A program made the position numbers and the translations under genes. Below, piece after piece: positions 50,200-61,478 of a stretch of DNA of 64,000 nt. The notes beneath the pieces were generated by a model. It was not told where the DNA came from. It saw only the letters and a program-made list of their open reading frames with translations, and made no database searches. Source of the DNA: Coriobacteriia bacterium (GTDB lineage: Bacteria; Actinomycetota; Coriobacteriia; Anaerosomatales; SLCP01); NCBI GenBank assembly GCA_007121015.1, contig SKMN01000004.1, forward strand, positions 52,777 through 116,776, given 5' to 3'. Position 1 is the first letter of the stretch. Every line of letters begins with the position of its first letter.

Positions 50200-51465
50200 A
50201 TGGGGGAAGAAGACATGGGTCCTGCAGGGTGCGTCGGTCTCAGTGGGACGAATCTTCGGAGGGCCGCGTTAGGAGTGCTGCTGGCGGTCGCCGTTTCGAC
50301 CGGAGCGTGCGCGCCAGCACCCGATACTCCCGACCGCGACGGTCCTGACGGGCCGGGGTCACCCACGGTCACATTCTCGGGCGCCCTCGTGCTCTTCGAC
50401 GGACCGGAGGCCGTACGGCTCGACGGTGCCACAGGGTCGACACGTGACCTGTTCGCGCTCGACGGCGAGCTCGGATGGGGTGGATTCGCGGCGCTCTCGG
50501 ACACGGGGATCGTGCTGTACGAGAGCCTCGACGACGGCGTCACCTCGATCCGGATGTACGACCCGGAGTCGGGCGAGGTCACGGCTCTCGACGACATCGC
50601 GTCGGTGCACGACTTCGACGGCCGCAGGCTCGCGTACACACGCCCCGATGACACCAGCGTCTACGATGTCCTCGACATGCGTTCACGCGACCTCGGCACC
50701 GGACAGACATCCTCTACCTTACTCTCGACCGACGGGACGGAGCTCGCCTTTGCGAGCTCCGTCCCTACCGCCACACCCGAAGCGGATCTCGGCGAACCGC
50801 AGCAACGACTCTCGATACGCGCCGCCGACGGATCGGGAGACGCATCTGAAGTAGCTCGCGGATGGTACGCGTACGAGCCCGCGCATCTCGCTACCGACAC
50901 ACTCGTGTACGTCGCATACCCGTTCGGCGGCATCGAGACCGGCGACGTCGTGCTGTACGATCGGCACTCCGCGGAGACGTCCACCCTCGCATCGGGCGCA
51001 CGCATCCTCGATATCGACAGGAACGCCGCGCTGATCGCGGTGGCGATCGACGAGGGTCCGGAGACGGGTCGCATCAGCATCATCGACGTGTCGATCCCCG
51101 GCGCAGTGACGATGACGGACTTCGAAAGTGTCCCGTCCTCGACACTGAGTGCTGCGACCTTCATGTCTGCAGACCTTACGCTGGTCGCAGCGATCGGCCA
51201 CGAAGACGGTTCTGTCGCGCTCGTCCGCTTCGACCGTGGCGACGGGTCCCAGCACACCGTCACGGAGTTCGCCTCCGCCAGCGTAGCCCAGCTCCTCGCC
51301 CACCCGACGAACCCGGTGGCCTTCTTCGTGCTCGAACAGAGCGGTGCGATGCCTGGCGAAACGGAACGGTCCGTGGGCGTGTGCGACGTGGATAGGACCG
51401 CCGTGTCGACGCTCTTAGAAGGTGCCACCGACCGCCTGCTGACGCTGGTGGGCCTGGTGCCCTGA
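50200..51465 (+). CDS. Propeller-like lipoprotein, unknown function
   Basis: The 421-residue protein has a lipoprotein signal (LLAVAVSTGAC) followed by a Pro/Gly/Asp linker and repeated blades in the style of WD40/TolB propellers, such as SGALVLFDGPEAVRLDGATG, TSIRMYDPESGEVTALDDIA and DVVLYDRHSAETSTLASGA. It starts 10 bases after the NlpC/P60-domain gene (ATG 50200 with AAGGGGAG), so the two are cotranscribed and may work together at the cell surface. Confidence 0.8.
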   Translation: MGEEDMGPAGCVGLSGTNLRRAALGVLLAVAVSTGACAPAPDTPDRDGPDGPGSPTVTFSGALVLFDGPEAVRLDGATGSTRDLFALDGELGWGGFAALSDTGIVLYESLDDGVTSIRMYDPESGEVTALDDIASVHDFDGRRLAYTRPDDTSVYDVLDMRSRDLGTGQTSSTLLSTDGTELAFASSVPTATPEADLGEPQQRLSIRAADGSGDASEVARGWYAYEPAHLATDTLVYVAYPFGGIETGDVVLYDRHSAETSTLASGARILDIDRNAALIAVAIDEGPETGRISIIDVSIPGAVTMTDFESVPSSTLSAATFMSADLTLVAAIGHEDGSVALVRFDRGDGSQHTVTEFASASVAQLLAHPTNPVAFFVLEQSGAMPGETERSVGVCDVDRTAVSTLLEGATDRLLTLVGLVP

Positions 51466-51477
51466 TGCCACATCAAC

Positions 51478-51514
51478 GTCGGTCGGGCGTCCGCTCTCCG
51501 GGCGTCCGGCCGAC
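51478..51514. terminator. Large hairpin between convergent genes
   Basis: GTCGGTCGG (51478-51486) pairs with CCGGCCGAC (51506-51514) with one G-T pair, around a 19-base loop that also contains one copy of the repeated GGGCGTCCG. It sits between the propeller lipoprotein gene and the convergent sensor kinase gene and probably ends both transcripts. Confidence 0.5.
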
Positions 51515-51525
51515 CGCGCCGCGCA

Positions 51526-53148
51526 CTAGTGTCCAGAAAGCCGCTTGGGTATGCGCAACACGAACGTCGAGCCGCGACCGACCTCACTCGTGAACTCGAT
51601 CGTGCCACCGAGCAGCCGCGCGATCCGCAAGCTTATCGGGAGGCCAAGTCCGGTACCGGCCGACCGTTCCTCCTCTGGAACCGATGAACCCTGGAAGAAC
51701 TCGTCCATGATGCGCCCCATCTCGTCGGTCTCGATCCCATAGCCGGTGTCGGCTATCGCGAACTCGACCAGATCGGAATCGGAGACTTCCCGCACCTCCA
51801 GCGAGATACTTCCACCAGTCGGAGTGAATTTAATCGCATTGCTGGCGAGGTTCAGAAGCGCACGCTCAAGCAGGTCACGGTCGGTGAAGACGATGACGTC
51901 ATGGGACGGCACCGCCTGTGAGCACCGAAGCCCCCTCTCCTTGCTCATCGGACACGTGATGTCGGCCACATGAGCTGCTATGTCGGCGACCGTGGCTTCG
52001 ACGGGCCGGGGCACGGTGATCCCTGCACGCACCTTGGAGAGGTCGAGCAGGTCGTTCACGAGCGCGAGCATGCGTTTACCGGCTCCCGCCACCAAGCCGA
52101 GTTGCTTGCGCTGTTCGTCGTTGACCGGGCCGGCCGAACCCATCTCCAGCACGCGCGCAAAGCCGATGATCGAGTTGAGCGGCGTGCGCAGCTCATGACT
52201 CATGCTCGCGATGAAGCGCTCCTCCGCCTCGACCTGTCTAGCCAGTACGTGCTTCGCGGCGAGCTCGGCATCCCGCTGCAGCACGACGCGACGGAACACG
52301 ACGAGGCCGAGGCCGAACGTGACGCTGATCAAGACGGCCACCATCCCACCCGCGACCACGAGAGCCGATGCGGCCCGCATGACCTCGTCACGTAGCGCCG
52401 ACGCCTCGACCGCCCACGGCGTCCCTTCCAGCTGCGCGCGCACCGCAAAGCGTCCCGCCTCATCCGGTGCAGACCCCTCGGCCTCGACGAGATCGAGCCG
52501 CATGCTCTCGTAGGAGCCAGGCATGGCGAGCACGTCTTCGACCAAGGGCGCGAGGTCCGACGTCAACAGGACAACTGCGACCGGCTCCCCTTCCATCCCC
52601 GGGACCAGAGGCACGGCCCACCTCACGTTGCGGGGAATGCCTTCCTCGAGCTCGAGAGCATGCCGCTCGATCCGGCCCGATGCCAGCGCGCGCTCGGCCA
52701 AGGCCTCATCGAACGAGGGACAGCGGTCGGGATCACCGGCCATGAAGCGCACCGCACCCGTCGTATCGAGGAGTTGCACGCACGCATACCCCCGTGCCCG
52801 CACCTCGGACTCTACACGCTCCCGCAGGAACGGACCGATCGATTCCTCGCCGTCGAGGTAGAGACCCGCCCGCACGGCGAATCCCTGATGGGCAGCGATG
52901 GCCTCGGCATTCTCGACGAGGCGGTCGAACTCTATCCTGATGAGAGCCGAGGCGAACTCGGCGGACCGCTCCAGCGTCTCCATCTCGCGCTCGCGCTCGC
53001 GTTCCACGTACGCTCCGGCGAGCATCAGGAACACCAGGAGGAGCGCCGCAGTGACTACCGCCCAAGCGGCCACATAGGTGCCGGCACCCCGGAACAACGA
53101 CGCTGGCGGCTCCTGTGTGTCAGAGTCTGGCAGCGGCCCGATCCTCAC
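51526..53148 (-). CDS. Membrane sensor histidine kinase
   Basis: The 540-residue kinase has a first membrane helix (VVTAALLLVFLMLAGAYV), an extracytoplasmic sensor region of about 190 residues of CHASE-like type (DRLVENAEAIAAHQGFAVRA, RARGYACVQLLDTTGAVRF), a second helix (ALVVAGGMVAVLISVTFGLG), the phosphoacceptor motif FIASMSHELRTPLNSIIGF, and the ATP-binding N, G1 and G2 boxes (LLNLASNAIKFTPTGG, IADTGYGIETDE, SAGTGLGLPISL). No response regulator gene is nearby, so it is an orphan. It begins 10 bases after gatA on the same strand and ends at a shared terminator. Confidence 0.92.
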   Translation of the reverse strand: MRIGPLPDSDTQEPPASLFRGAGTYVAAWAVVTAALLLVFLMLAGAYVEREREREMETLERSAEFASALIRIEFDRLVENAEAIAAHQGFAVRAGLYLDGEESIGPFLRERVESEVRARGYACVQLLDTTGAVRFMAGDPDRCPSFDEALAERALASGRIERHALELEEGIPRNVRWAVPLVPGMEGEPVAVVLLTSDLAPLVEDVLAMPGSYESMRLDLVEAEGSAPDEAGRFAVRAQLEGTPWAVEASALRDEVMRAASALVVAGGMVAVLISVTFGLGLVVFRRVVLQRDAELAAKHVLARQVEAEERFIASMSHELRTPLNSIIGFARVLEMGSAGPVNDEQRKQLGLVAGAGKRMLALVNDLLDLSKVRAGITVPRPVEATVADIAAHVADITCPMSKERGLRCSQAVPSHDVIVFTDRDLLERALLNLASNAIKFTPTGGSISLEVREVSDSDLVEFAIADTGYGIETDEMGRIMDEFFQGSSVPEEERSAGTGLGLPISLRIARLLGGTIEFTSEVGRGSTFVLRIPKRLSGH

Positions 53149-53158
53149 TGCGCTCCAC

Positions 53159-54640
53159 TCACTGGATCTCTTTCACGACCGGCGGCGTGGTGTCGAACCC
53201 TGCCGCCGCTTCGAACGCGGCCGCCGCCCGCATCACCGTAGGCTCGGCGAAGTAGTCGCCGACTATCTGTAGTCCTATCGGCAACCGCTCGGTTTCGCTC
53301 AAGCGTGCCGGCACGCTCACCGCACAATTCCCGGCGAGGTTCACGGGGATCGTGTAGATATCCGAGAGGTACATGGCGAGCGGGTCGTCGGCCTTCTCGC
53401 CGATCCCGAAGGCCACCGTGGGCGACGTCGGCGTGAGGAGCACGTCGAAGCGCTCGAACGCAGACGCGAAGTCTTGTTTGATCAAGGTGCGGGCCTTCTG
53501 CGCCTGACCATAGTACGCGTCGTAGTATCCAGCCGAGAGCACGTACGTGCCGAGCATGATGCGCCGTATCGTCTCCGGACCGAAGCCCTCGGCACGCGAA
53601 CGCATGTACAAGTCGAGCACGTCCTCGGCATCGGGCACACGGTGTCCGTATCGGATGCCGTCGAAGCGCGCGAGGTTCGAGCTCGCCTCGGCCGGAGCGA
53701 TGACGTAGTAGGCCGAGAGCCCGTGCGCGGTACTCGGCAGCTCGACCTCCCCGACCTCGGCGCCGAGGGCCGCGAACGTCTCGGCTGCCGCGCGCACCGT
53801 GTCGCGCACCTCTGGGGCGCACCCGTCAGCGTCGAGCAGATCGGTCACGACACCCACGCGCAACCCCGCAACGCCATCCGTAAGGGTCGCCGTGAAGTCC
53901 TCGGCCGGGCGGTCGGCACTCGTGGCGTCCATCGGGTCGTGCCCGGAGATCGCGTTGAGCGCGATCGCGGCGTCCTCGACGGTCCGGGCGAACGGCCCGA
54001 TCTGGTCCAGGCTCGAAGCGAACGCCACGCACCCGTAGCGCGACACGCGGCCGTACGTAGGCTTGAACGCGACAGTGCCCGTGAGCGAACCGGGCTGACG
54101 GATCGAGCCGCCGGTGTCAGAGCCGAGCGATATGCTCGCCATGCCTGCGGCGACGGCGGCCGCGCTCCCGCCGGAGGAACCGCCGGGTACGCGGTCGAGG
54201 TCCCACGGGTTGCGCGTCGGACCGAACGCGGAGTTCTCCGTCGACGAGCCGAACGCGAACTCGTCGAGATTGCACTTGCCCACAGGCACGGCACCCGCGT
54301 CGAGGAGGCGGCGCACCGCCGTGCAATCGTAGACGCTCTCGTAGTTCTCCAGCATGCGGGAGCTACACGTCGTTCGCGTGCCGATGAGGTTCATGTTGTC
54401 CTTCACGGCAACCGGCACACCGGCGAGCGGCGGCAACACCACGTCGGAGGCGACCGCCTCATCGATACGGGCTGCCGCCTCGTAGGCGAGTTCCGGCGTG
54501 ACCTGGTTGAAGGCGTGGATGTGCGGCTCGAGAGCGTCGATGCGGCCGAGGGCGGCCTCGGTCACCTCGCGCGCGCTGAACACGCCGTCGGCGACGCCGT
54601 CGCGTATCTGCGTCGCACTCAGGCGGGAGAGGTCGATCAC
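53159..54640 (-). CDS. gatA: Aspartyl/glutamyl-tRNA amidotransferase subunit A
   Basis: The 493-residue amidase subunit releases ammonia from glutamine for tRNA amidation. The Ser-cis-Ser-Lys catalytic set is visible as VAVKDNMNL, VPGGSSGGSAAAVAAG and SLGSDTGGSIRQPGS. Length is normal. The start overlaps the gatC stop by 4 bases. The sensor kinase follows 10 bases later. Confidence 0.95.
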   Translation of the reverse strand: MIDLSRLSATQIRDGVADGVFSAREVTEAALGRIDALEPHIHAFNQVTPELAYEAAARIDEAVASDVVLPPLAGVPVAVKDNMNLIGTRTTCSSRMLENYESVYDCTAVRRLLDAGAVPVGKCNLDEFAFGSSTENSAFGPTRNPWDLDRVPGGSSGGSAAAVAAGMASISLGSDTGGSIRQPGSLTGTVAFKPTYGRVSRYGCVAFASSLDQIGPFARTVEDAAIALNAISGHDPMDATSADRPAEDFTATLTDGVAGLRVGVVTDLLDADGCAPEVRDTVRAAAETFAALGAEVGEVELPSTAHGLSAYYVIAPAEASSNLARFDGIRYGHRVPDAEDVLDLYMRSRAEGFGPETIRRIMLGTYVLSAGYYDAYYGQAQKARTLIKQDFASAFERFDVLLTPTSPTVAFGIGEKADDPLAMYLSDIYTIPVNLAGNCAVSVPARLSETERLPIGLQIVGDYFAEPTVMRAAAAFEAAAGFDTTPPVVKEIQ

Positions 54641-54939
54641 GCCTCATCGCCTCCCCCGACGATTCGCGGGATCACGAATGCTCCCGCCTCGGCCGCTGGC
54701 GCGTTGCGCAGCGCGACCTCGCGCTCGAGACCGGGGCGCACCTCGTCGGGACGCATGACATTCACTACATCGAGCACATGCGCCGTCGGTTCGACGTCAG
54801 CGAGGTCGAGTTGCTGGATGGTGTCGATGTGGCCGAGGACCGAGTTCAGCTCCTCGCCGAGATGGACGACCTGCTCATCGGTCAGCGTGAGCCGTGCGAG
54901 CATGGCGACGTGTCGTACCTGCTCTTCTGAGATAGCCAT
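54637..54939 (-). CDS. gatC: Aspartyl/glutamyl-tRNA amidotransferase subunit C
   Basis: The 100-residue belt subunit that ties GatA to GatB. It shows the family opening ISEEQVRHVAMLARLTLTDE, LNSVLGHIDTIQQLD, and the conserved end MRPDEVRPGL and FVIPRIVGG. Start ATG 54937-54939 lies after GGGAGG. The 239 bases upstream to 55178 hold no clear gene. Confidence 0.93.
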   Translation of the reverse strand: MAISEEQVRHVAMLARLTLTDEQVVHLGEELNSVLGHIDTIQQLDLADVEPTAHVLDVVNVMRPDEVRPGLEREVALRNAPAAEAGAFVIPRIVGGGDEA

Positions 54940-55178
54940 CGGACAGTACCTCCCGCGTTGCCTGAATCCGTCGAGCGTGCCGACGAGTTGGGTACGGCAC
55001 GCATGCAATCATACCCGACACCATTCGTTCGCGAAGCCCGCCGAGGCTGCCGCTGTGCACGCAAGCGTTCGCCTCGGCCGTGCGCTGTCCCCCCAGCCGG
55101 CCGAGCTCGAACCGGCAAGCGTCACGACAGACGAGCCGATCTCGCCGAACCCGTAGGCCGGCCGAGGAACCCGCGCCC

Positions 55179-56201
55179 TCACCACACGAGGTAGAAGGCG
55201 ACTAAGACGGGCAGCAGGTTGTACCCTGCGTGGAGCCAGATCGCCGGCAGCAGGCTTGCCCTCGTGTGCGCGAGCCACCCGCATGCGAGTCCGAGCACGA
55301 ACAGCGGCGCGAACAGCCACGCCGTGACATGGCTGAGCGCGAAGATCGCCGCCGCCACGGCGATCGCCACGCGATGACCTGAGACCGACGCGATAGCGTC
55401 CTGCACCACTCCGCGGAACACTGCTTCCTCGACGATAGGCGCGACGATGACGACGAGCGCCACCGAGAAGAGCAGGCCCCACACCGTCGGGCCGAACACC
55501 TCCGTGAGGTCTGCGATCTCGCGCGCGGGCGGGTCCCACCCGACCCACTGCGCGGTCATGCCGTACACGAGTGCGACGAGGCGCGTGCCTACGAGCAGTG
55601 CGGCCACGAGCCCGACGGATGCCGCCAGCCCGCGCCACGAGACCGCCACCGCACGCGGCCTGAAGGCGTCGATCACCGATGCGCCACGCCTCCACGCGAG
55701 CGCCGCGAGCACCCCCACCTGCAGCGCGTAGAAGGCGAACAACGTCGCGACACGCGCGAACACCGCGACGTCGGAGTCGAGCTGGCGCACGAACGTACTC
55801 GCCATGACGACGTCTTTGAGCACGAATGCCACGAGCAGCGCGGCGAGCACCACCCATGCCTCGCCGAGCGTCCACGCGAGCGGCCCCGTCTCGCCCGCCG
55901 CCCCCGCCGGTGCCCGGCGAGCCGGCTTCGCGGCCGTACCGGTCCCGCGCGCCGAGGTCGCACCCATGCGCGCTCCCGCGTCCCCACCACCTCCTGCCTT
56001 CGCGCCGGTGCCCCCGCGCGGGGCGATCGCGCCCGTCGTACACATCTTCGCGCACGCGAGGCAACCGGTGCACCGCTGCCAGTCCACATAGATGTAGGTC
56101 GGCCCGACCTTCAGCGCCGCGTTCGGGCACGCCGCCACACAGCGCCTGCACCGGTCACAGCGGTCGGGCGCGAGCGAAAGCGGGATCTGCGCGCGCGCCA
56201 C
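55179..56201 (-). CDS. Fusion of two-[4Fe-4S] ferredoxin with CPBP membrane protease
   Basis: The 340-residue protein joins two modules not normally found together. Residues 10-60 form a dicluster ferredoxin with C15, C18, C21, C25 and C44, C47, C50, C54 (CDRCRRCVAACP and CTGCLACAKMC). A flexible Gly/Ala/Arg linker of 45 residues follows. Residues 110-340 form a CPBP (CAAX protease or bacteriocin-processing) domain with all three motifs: EEAVFRG (E258, E259, R263), FALSHVT (H291) and HAGYN (H324, N328). The frame is continuous without a shift. Possible role: redox-controlled intramembrane proteolysis, or a ferredoxin tethered to the membrane. It ends the ligA operon on the minus strand. Confidence 0.88.
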   Translation of the reverse strand: MARAQIPLSLAPDRCDRCRRCVAACPNAALKVGPTYIYVDWQRCTGCLACAKMCTTGAIAPRGGTGAKAGGGGDAGARMGATSARGTGTAAKPARRAPAGAAGETGPLAWTLGEAWVVLAALLVAFVLKDVVMASTFVRQLDSDVAVFARVATLFAFYALQVGVLAALAWRRGASVIDAFRPRAVAVSWRGLAASVGLVAALLVGTRLVALVYGMTAQWVGWDPPAREIADLTEVFGPTVWGLLFSVALVVIVAPIVEEAVFRGVVQDAIASVSGHRVAIAVAAAIFALSHVTAWLFAPLFVLGLACGWLAHTRASLLPAIWLHAGYNLLPVLVAFYLVW

Positions 56202-56207
56202 TGCGAC

Positions 56208-59481
<3,274 letters not shown>

Positions 59482-59524
59482 CCATCTATCTTCGCTGCGG
59501 CAGGGTAATGGCGCAAGGGAGAGG

Positions 59525-59532
59525 TATATACT
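59525..59532 (+). promoter_or_regulatory. TATATACT -10-like element for the GGDEF gene
   Basis: TATATACT ends 32 bases before the start codon; the same 8-base string occurs in minus-strand sense upstream of topA (5783-5790) and of the first Rex-like gene (17932-17939). No clear -35 hexamer is seen here. Confidence 0.35.
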
Positions 59533-59564
59533 CGATAGAGGCCCCTCGAGCGGGAGGATAACGC

Positions 59565-60620
59565 ATGCGTGAGATTCTCGGACTGTGCGTCCAGCTCGAC
59601 TCCCTTGCCGCCCGCACGTACCACTCCCTCAGCCAGCACTGCACCGATCCCGAGCTGGCCCGCCTGTTCTCCAACCTCGCCGCCGAGGAGGAGCACCACG
59701 TCGAGTGGTGGGGCGGCCTACTCGATGCGTGGGAGCAGGGCCTCATCCCAGATATCGTCCCCGACACCGACGCGCTCCTCGGCACGCTCCAGCAGGTCCA
59801 CGACGACATCCATGCGTCGCTTCCCGACGATGTGTCCCGCCTCACGCCGCTCGAGATGCTCGATCTCGCGGCACACCTCGAGTTCTTCATGCTCGAACCG
59901 GTCTTCTCCGAGTTGCTCGAACTGACCGAACCAGGCCGCACCGGCATGCACCGCGAGGCGTACGCGCGCCACGTCGAGCGGCTCGTCGAGGCGATCGAGA
60001 CGATGCGCGGTGCCGACCCTCTCGCCCGCTTCCTCGCCCGTGTTCTCAGGCGCGCGCTCCGCGACAATCTCGCGCTCTCGACGTATGCCGTGCGCGATAC
60101 GCTCACGGGGCTCTTCAACCGCCGAGGACTCATCAGCCACCTCAAGCAATGGGTCTCGTGGGCCCAGCGCTACGAGCGTCCACTCGCCGTGCTCCTCGTG
60201 GATGTGGACCGTTTCAAAGACGTCAACGACATCCACGGTCACGCCGCCGGAGACGAAGCACTCCGCCGCGTGACAGACGGCTTGCGCGCATCGACCCGCG
60301 AAAGCGACCTCATCGCGCGCTACGGCGGTGACGAGTTCGCGATCGTCGCCCCGGAGACCGACGCGGCCGAGTGCAAGGCGCTCGCCGACCGCATCCTCGA
60401 AGCCGCTCGAGCTGCGGACTTCACCGCCGCCGGTGGTACGCCGATCTCACTGTCGGTCAGCGTCGGATGCGCGGTCCTCGTCCCCAAGACGCACGTGAGC
60501 GCCTTGACGGTCGATGCGCTCCTGGCCGCGGCCGACACGAGCCTGTACGCGGCGAAATCCGCGGGGCGCGACCGGGCAGGACAGGTCTCGGTACTAGCTG
60601 CCGCACCCGCCCTGTTGTAG
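59565..60620 (+). CDS. Diguanylate cyclase with N-terminal ferritin-like domain
   Basis: The 351-residue protein has an N-terminal helical region (about 1-150) with a ferritin/rubrerythrin look: Y19, then NLAAEEEHHVEWWGGLLDA with E41-E43 and H44-H45, helix 3 LAAHLEFFMLEPVFSELLEL (E107, E111) and helix 4 YARHVERLVEAIE (H136, E138). The usual first-helix glutamate is not obvious (QLDSLAARTYH). Residues 175-345 form a GGDEF domain with an intact active site RYGGDEFAI (GGDEF 254-258) and the inhibitory RxxD (RESD, 245-248). It would make cyclic di-GMP under control of iron, oxygen or a redox signal. No membrane helix. Start has GGGAGG. Its last 27 bases overlap lipA on the other strand. Confidence 0.87.
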   Translation: MREILGLCVQLDSLAARTYHSLSQHCTDPELARLFSNLAAEEEHHVEWWGGLLDAWEQGLIPDIVPDTDALLGTLQQVHDDIHASLPDDVSRLTPLEMLDLAAHLEFFMLEPVFSELLELTEPGRTGMHREAYARHVERLVEAIETMRGADPLARFLARVLRRALRDNLALSTYAVRDTLTGLFNRRGLISHLKQWVSWAQRYERPLAVLLVDVDRFKDVNDIHGHAAGDEALRRVTDGLRASTRESDLIARYGGDEFAIVAPETDAAECKALADRILEAARAADFTAAGGTPISLSVSVGCAVLVPKTHVSALTVDALLAAADTSLYAAKSAGRDRAGQVSVLAAAPALL

Positions 60621-61478
60621 CTCGCGGGCACGGTAGCTCGAACGTACGAACGGCGCCGCCGCCACGCCGGTGAACCCGAGCGCGCGCGCCTCGGAGGCGA
60701 GCGCGTCGAACACCTCGGGAGCAACGAACTCGGCGACGGGCAGGTGCGCGGGACTCGGCCTCAGGTACTGGCCGAGGGTGAGCAGGTCGCAGCCTGCCTC
60801 GCGCAGGTCGCCCATGACGGCGAGCACCTCGTCGGGCGATTCCCCGAGTCCGAGCATGATCCCCGACTTCGTCGGCATCGCGGCCGCACCCGTCTCGGCG
60901 ATGCGGGCCTTCACGCGCGCGAGCACGTCGAGCGAGCGCTCGTAGCCGGCATCGGGGCGGACCTCGGCGTAGAGGCGCGGGACCGTCTCGAGGTTGTGGT
61001 TGTAGACGTCGGGGGCGGCGTCGACGACGACGTCGACGCTCGCTGCACGCCCCGCGAAGTCGCTCGTGAGCACCTCGACGGTAGCCTCCGGCACCGTCGC
61101 GCGCAACGTCTCGACAACAGCGGCGACGTGCGACGCACCTCCGTCGGGCAGGTCGTCGCGAGTCACCGATGTCACGACTACGTGGTCGAGCTCCATGCGC
61201 CGTGCCGCCTCGGCCACGCGCGCCGGCTCGTCGGTATCGAGTGGCGCAGGCGTGCGCGTCTCCACCGCGCAGAAGCGGCATCCGCGCGTGCATGCATCGC
61301 CCATGACGAGGAACGTAGCCGTCCCGCTCGCGTAGCACTCGCCCCGGTTGGGGCACTTGGCGCTCGCGCACACGGTGTTGAGCCTCAACTCGCCGAGGAG
61401 CCCTTCGACCGCCTCGGCACGCCCCGGCACCGCGAGCGGGCGGCGCAGCCACGCGGGGAGGCGTTGACTCTCGCGCAT
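60594..61478 (-). CDS. lipA: Lipoyl synthase
   Basis: The 294-residue radical SAM enzyme inserts two sulfurs into octanoyl groups. Auxiliary cluster cysteines are C37, C42 and C48 (CASAKCPNRGEC), radical SAM cysteines C63, C67 and C70 (CTRGCRFC), and the serine ligand lies in FVRSSYRARE. The stop of lpdA overlaps ATG 61476-61478 by one base (TGATG); a GTG four codons upstream is an alternative. The 3' end overlaps the convergent GGDEF gene. No octanoyltransferase or lipoyl carrier protein is in view. Confidence 0.94.
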   Translation of the reverse strand: MRESQRLPAWLRRPLAVPGRAEAVEGLLGELRLNTVCASAKCPNRGECYASGTATFLVMGDACTRGCRFCAVETRTPAPLDTDEPARVAEAARRMELDHVVVTSVTRDDLPDGGASHVAAVVETLRATVPEATVEVLTSDFAGRAASVDVVVDAAPDVYNHNLETVPRLYAEVRPDAGYERSLDVLARVKARIAETGAAAMPTKSGIMLGLGESPDEVLAVMGDLREAGCDLLTLGQYLRPSPAHLPVAEFVAPEVFDALASEARALGFTGVAAAPFVRSSYRARELQQGGCGS

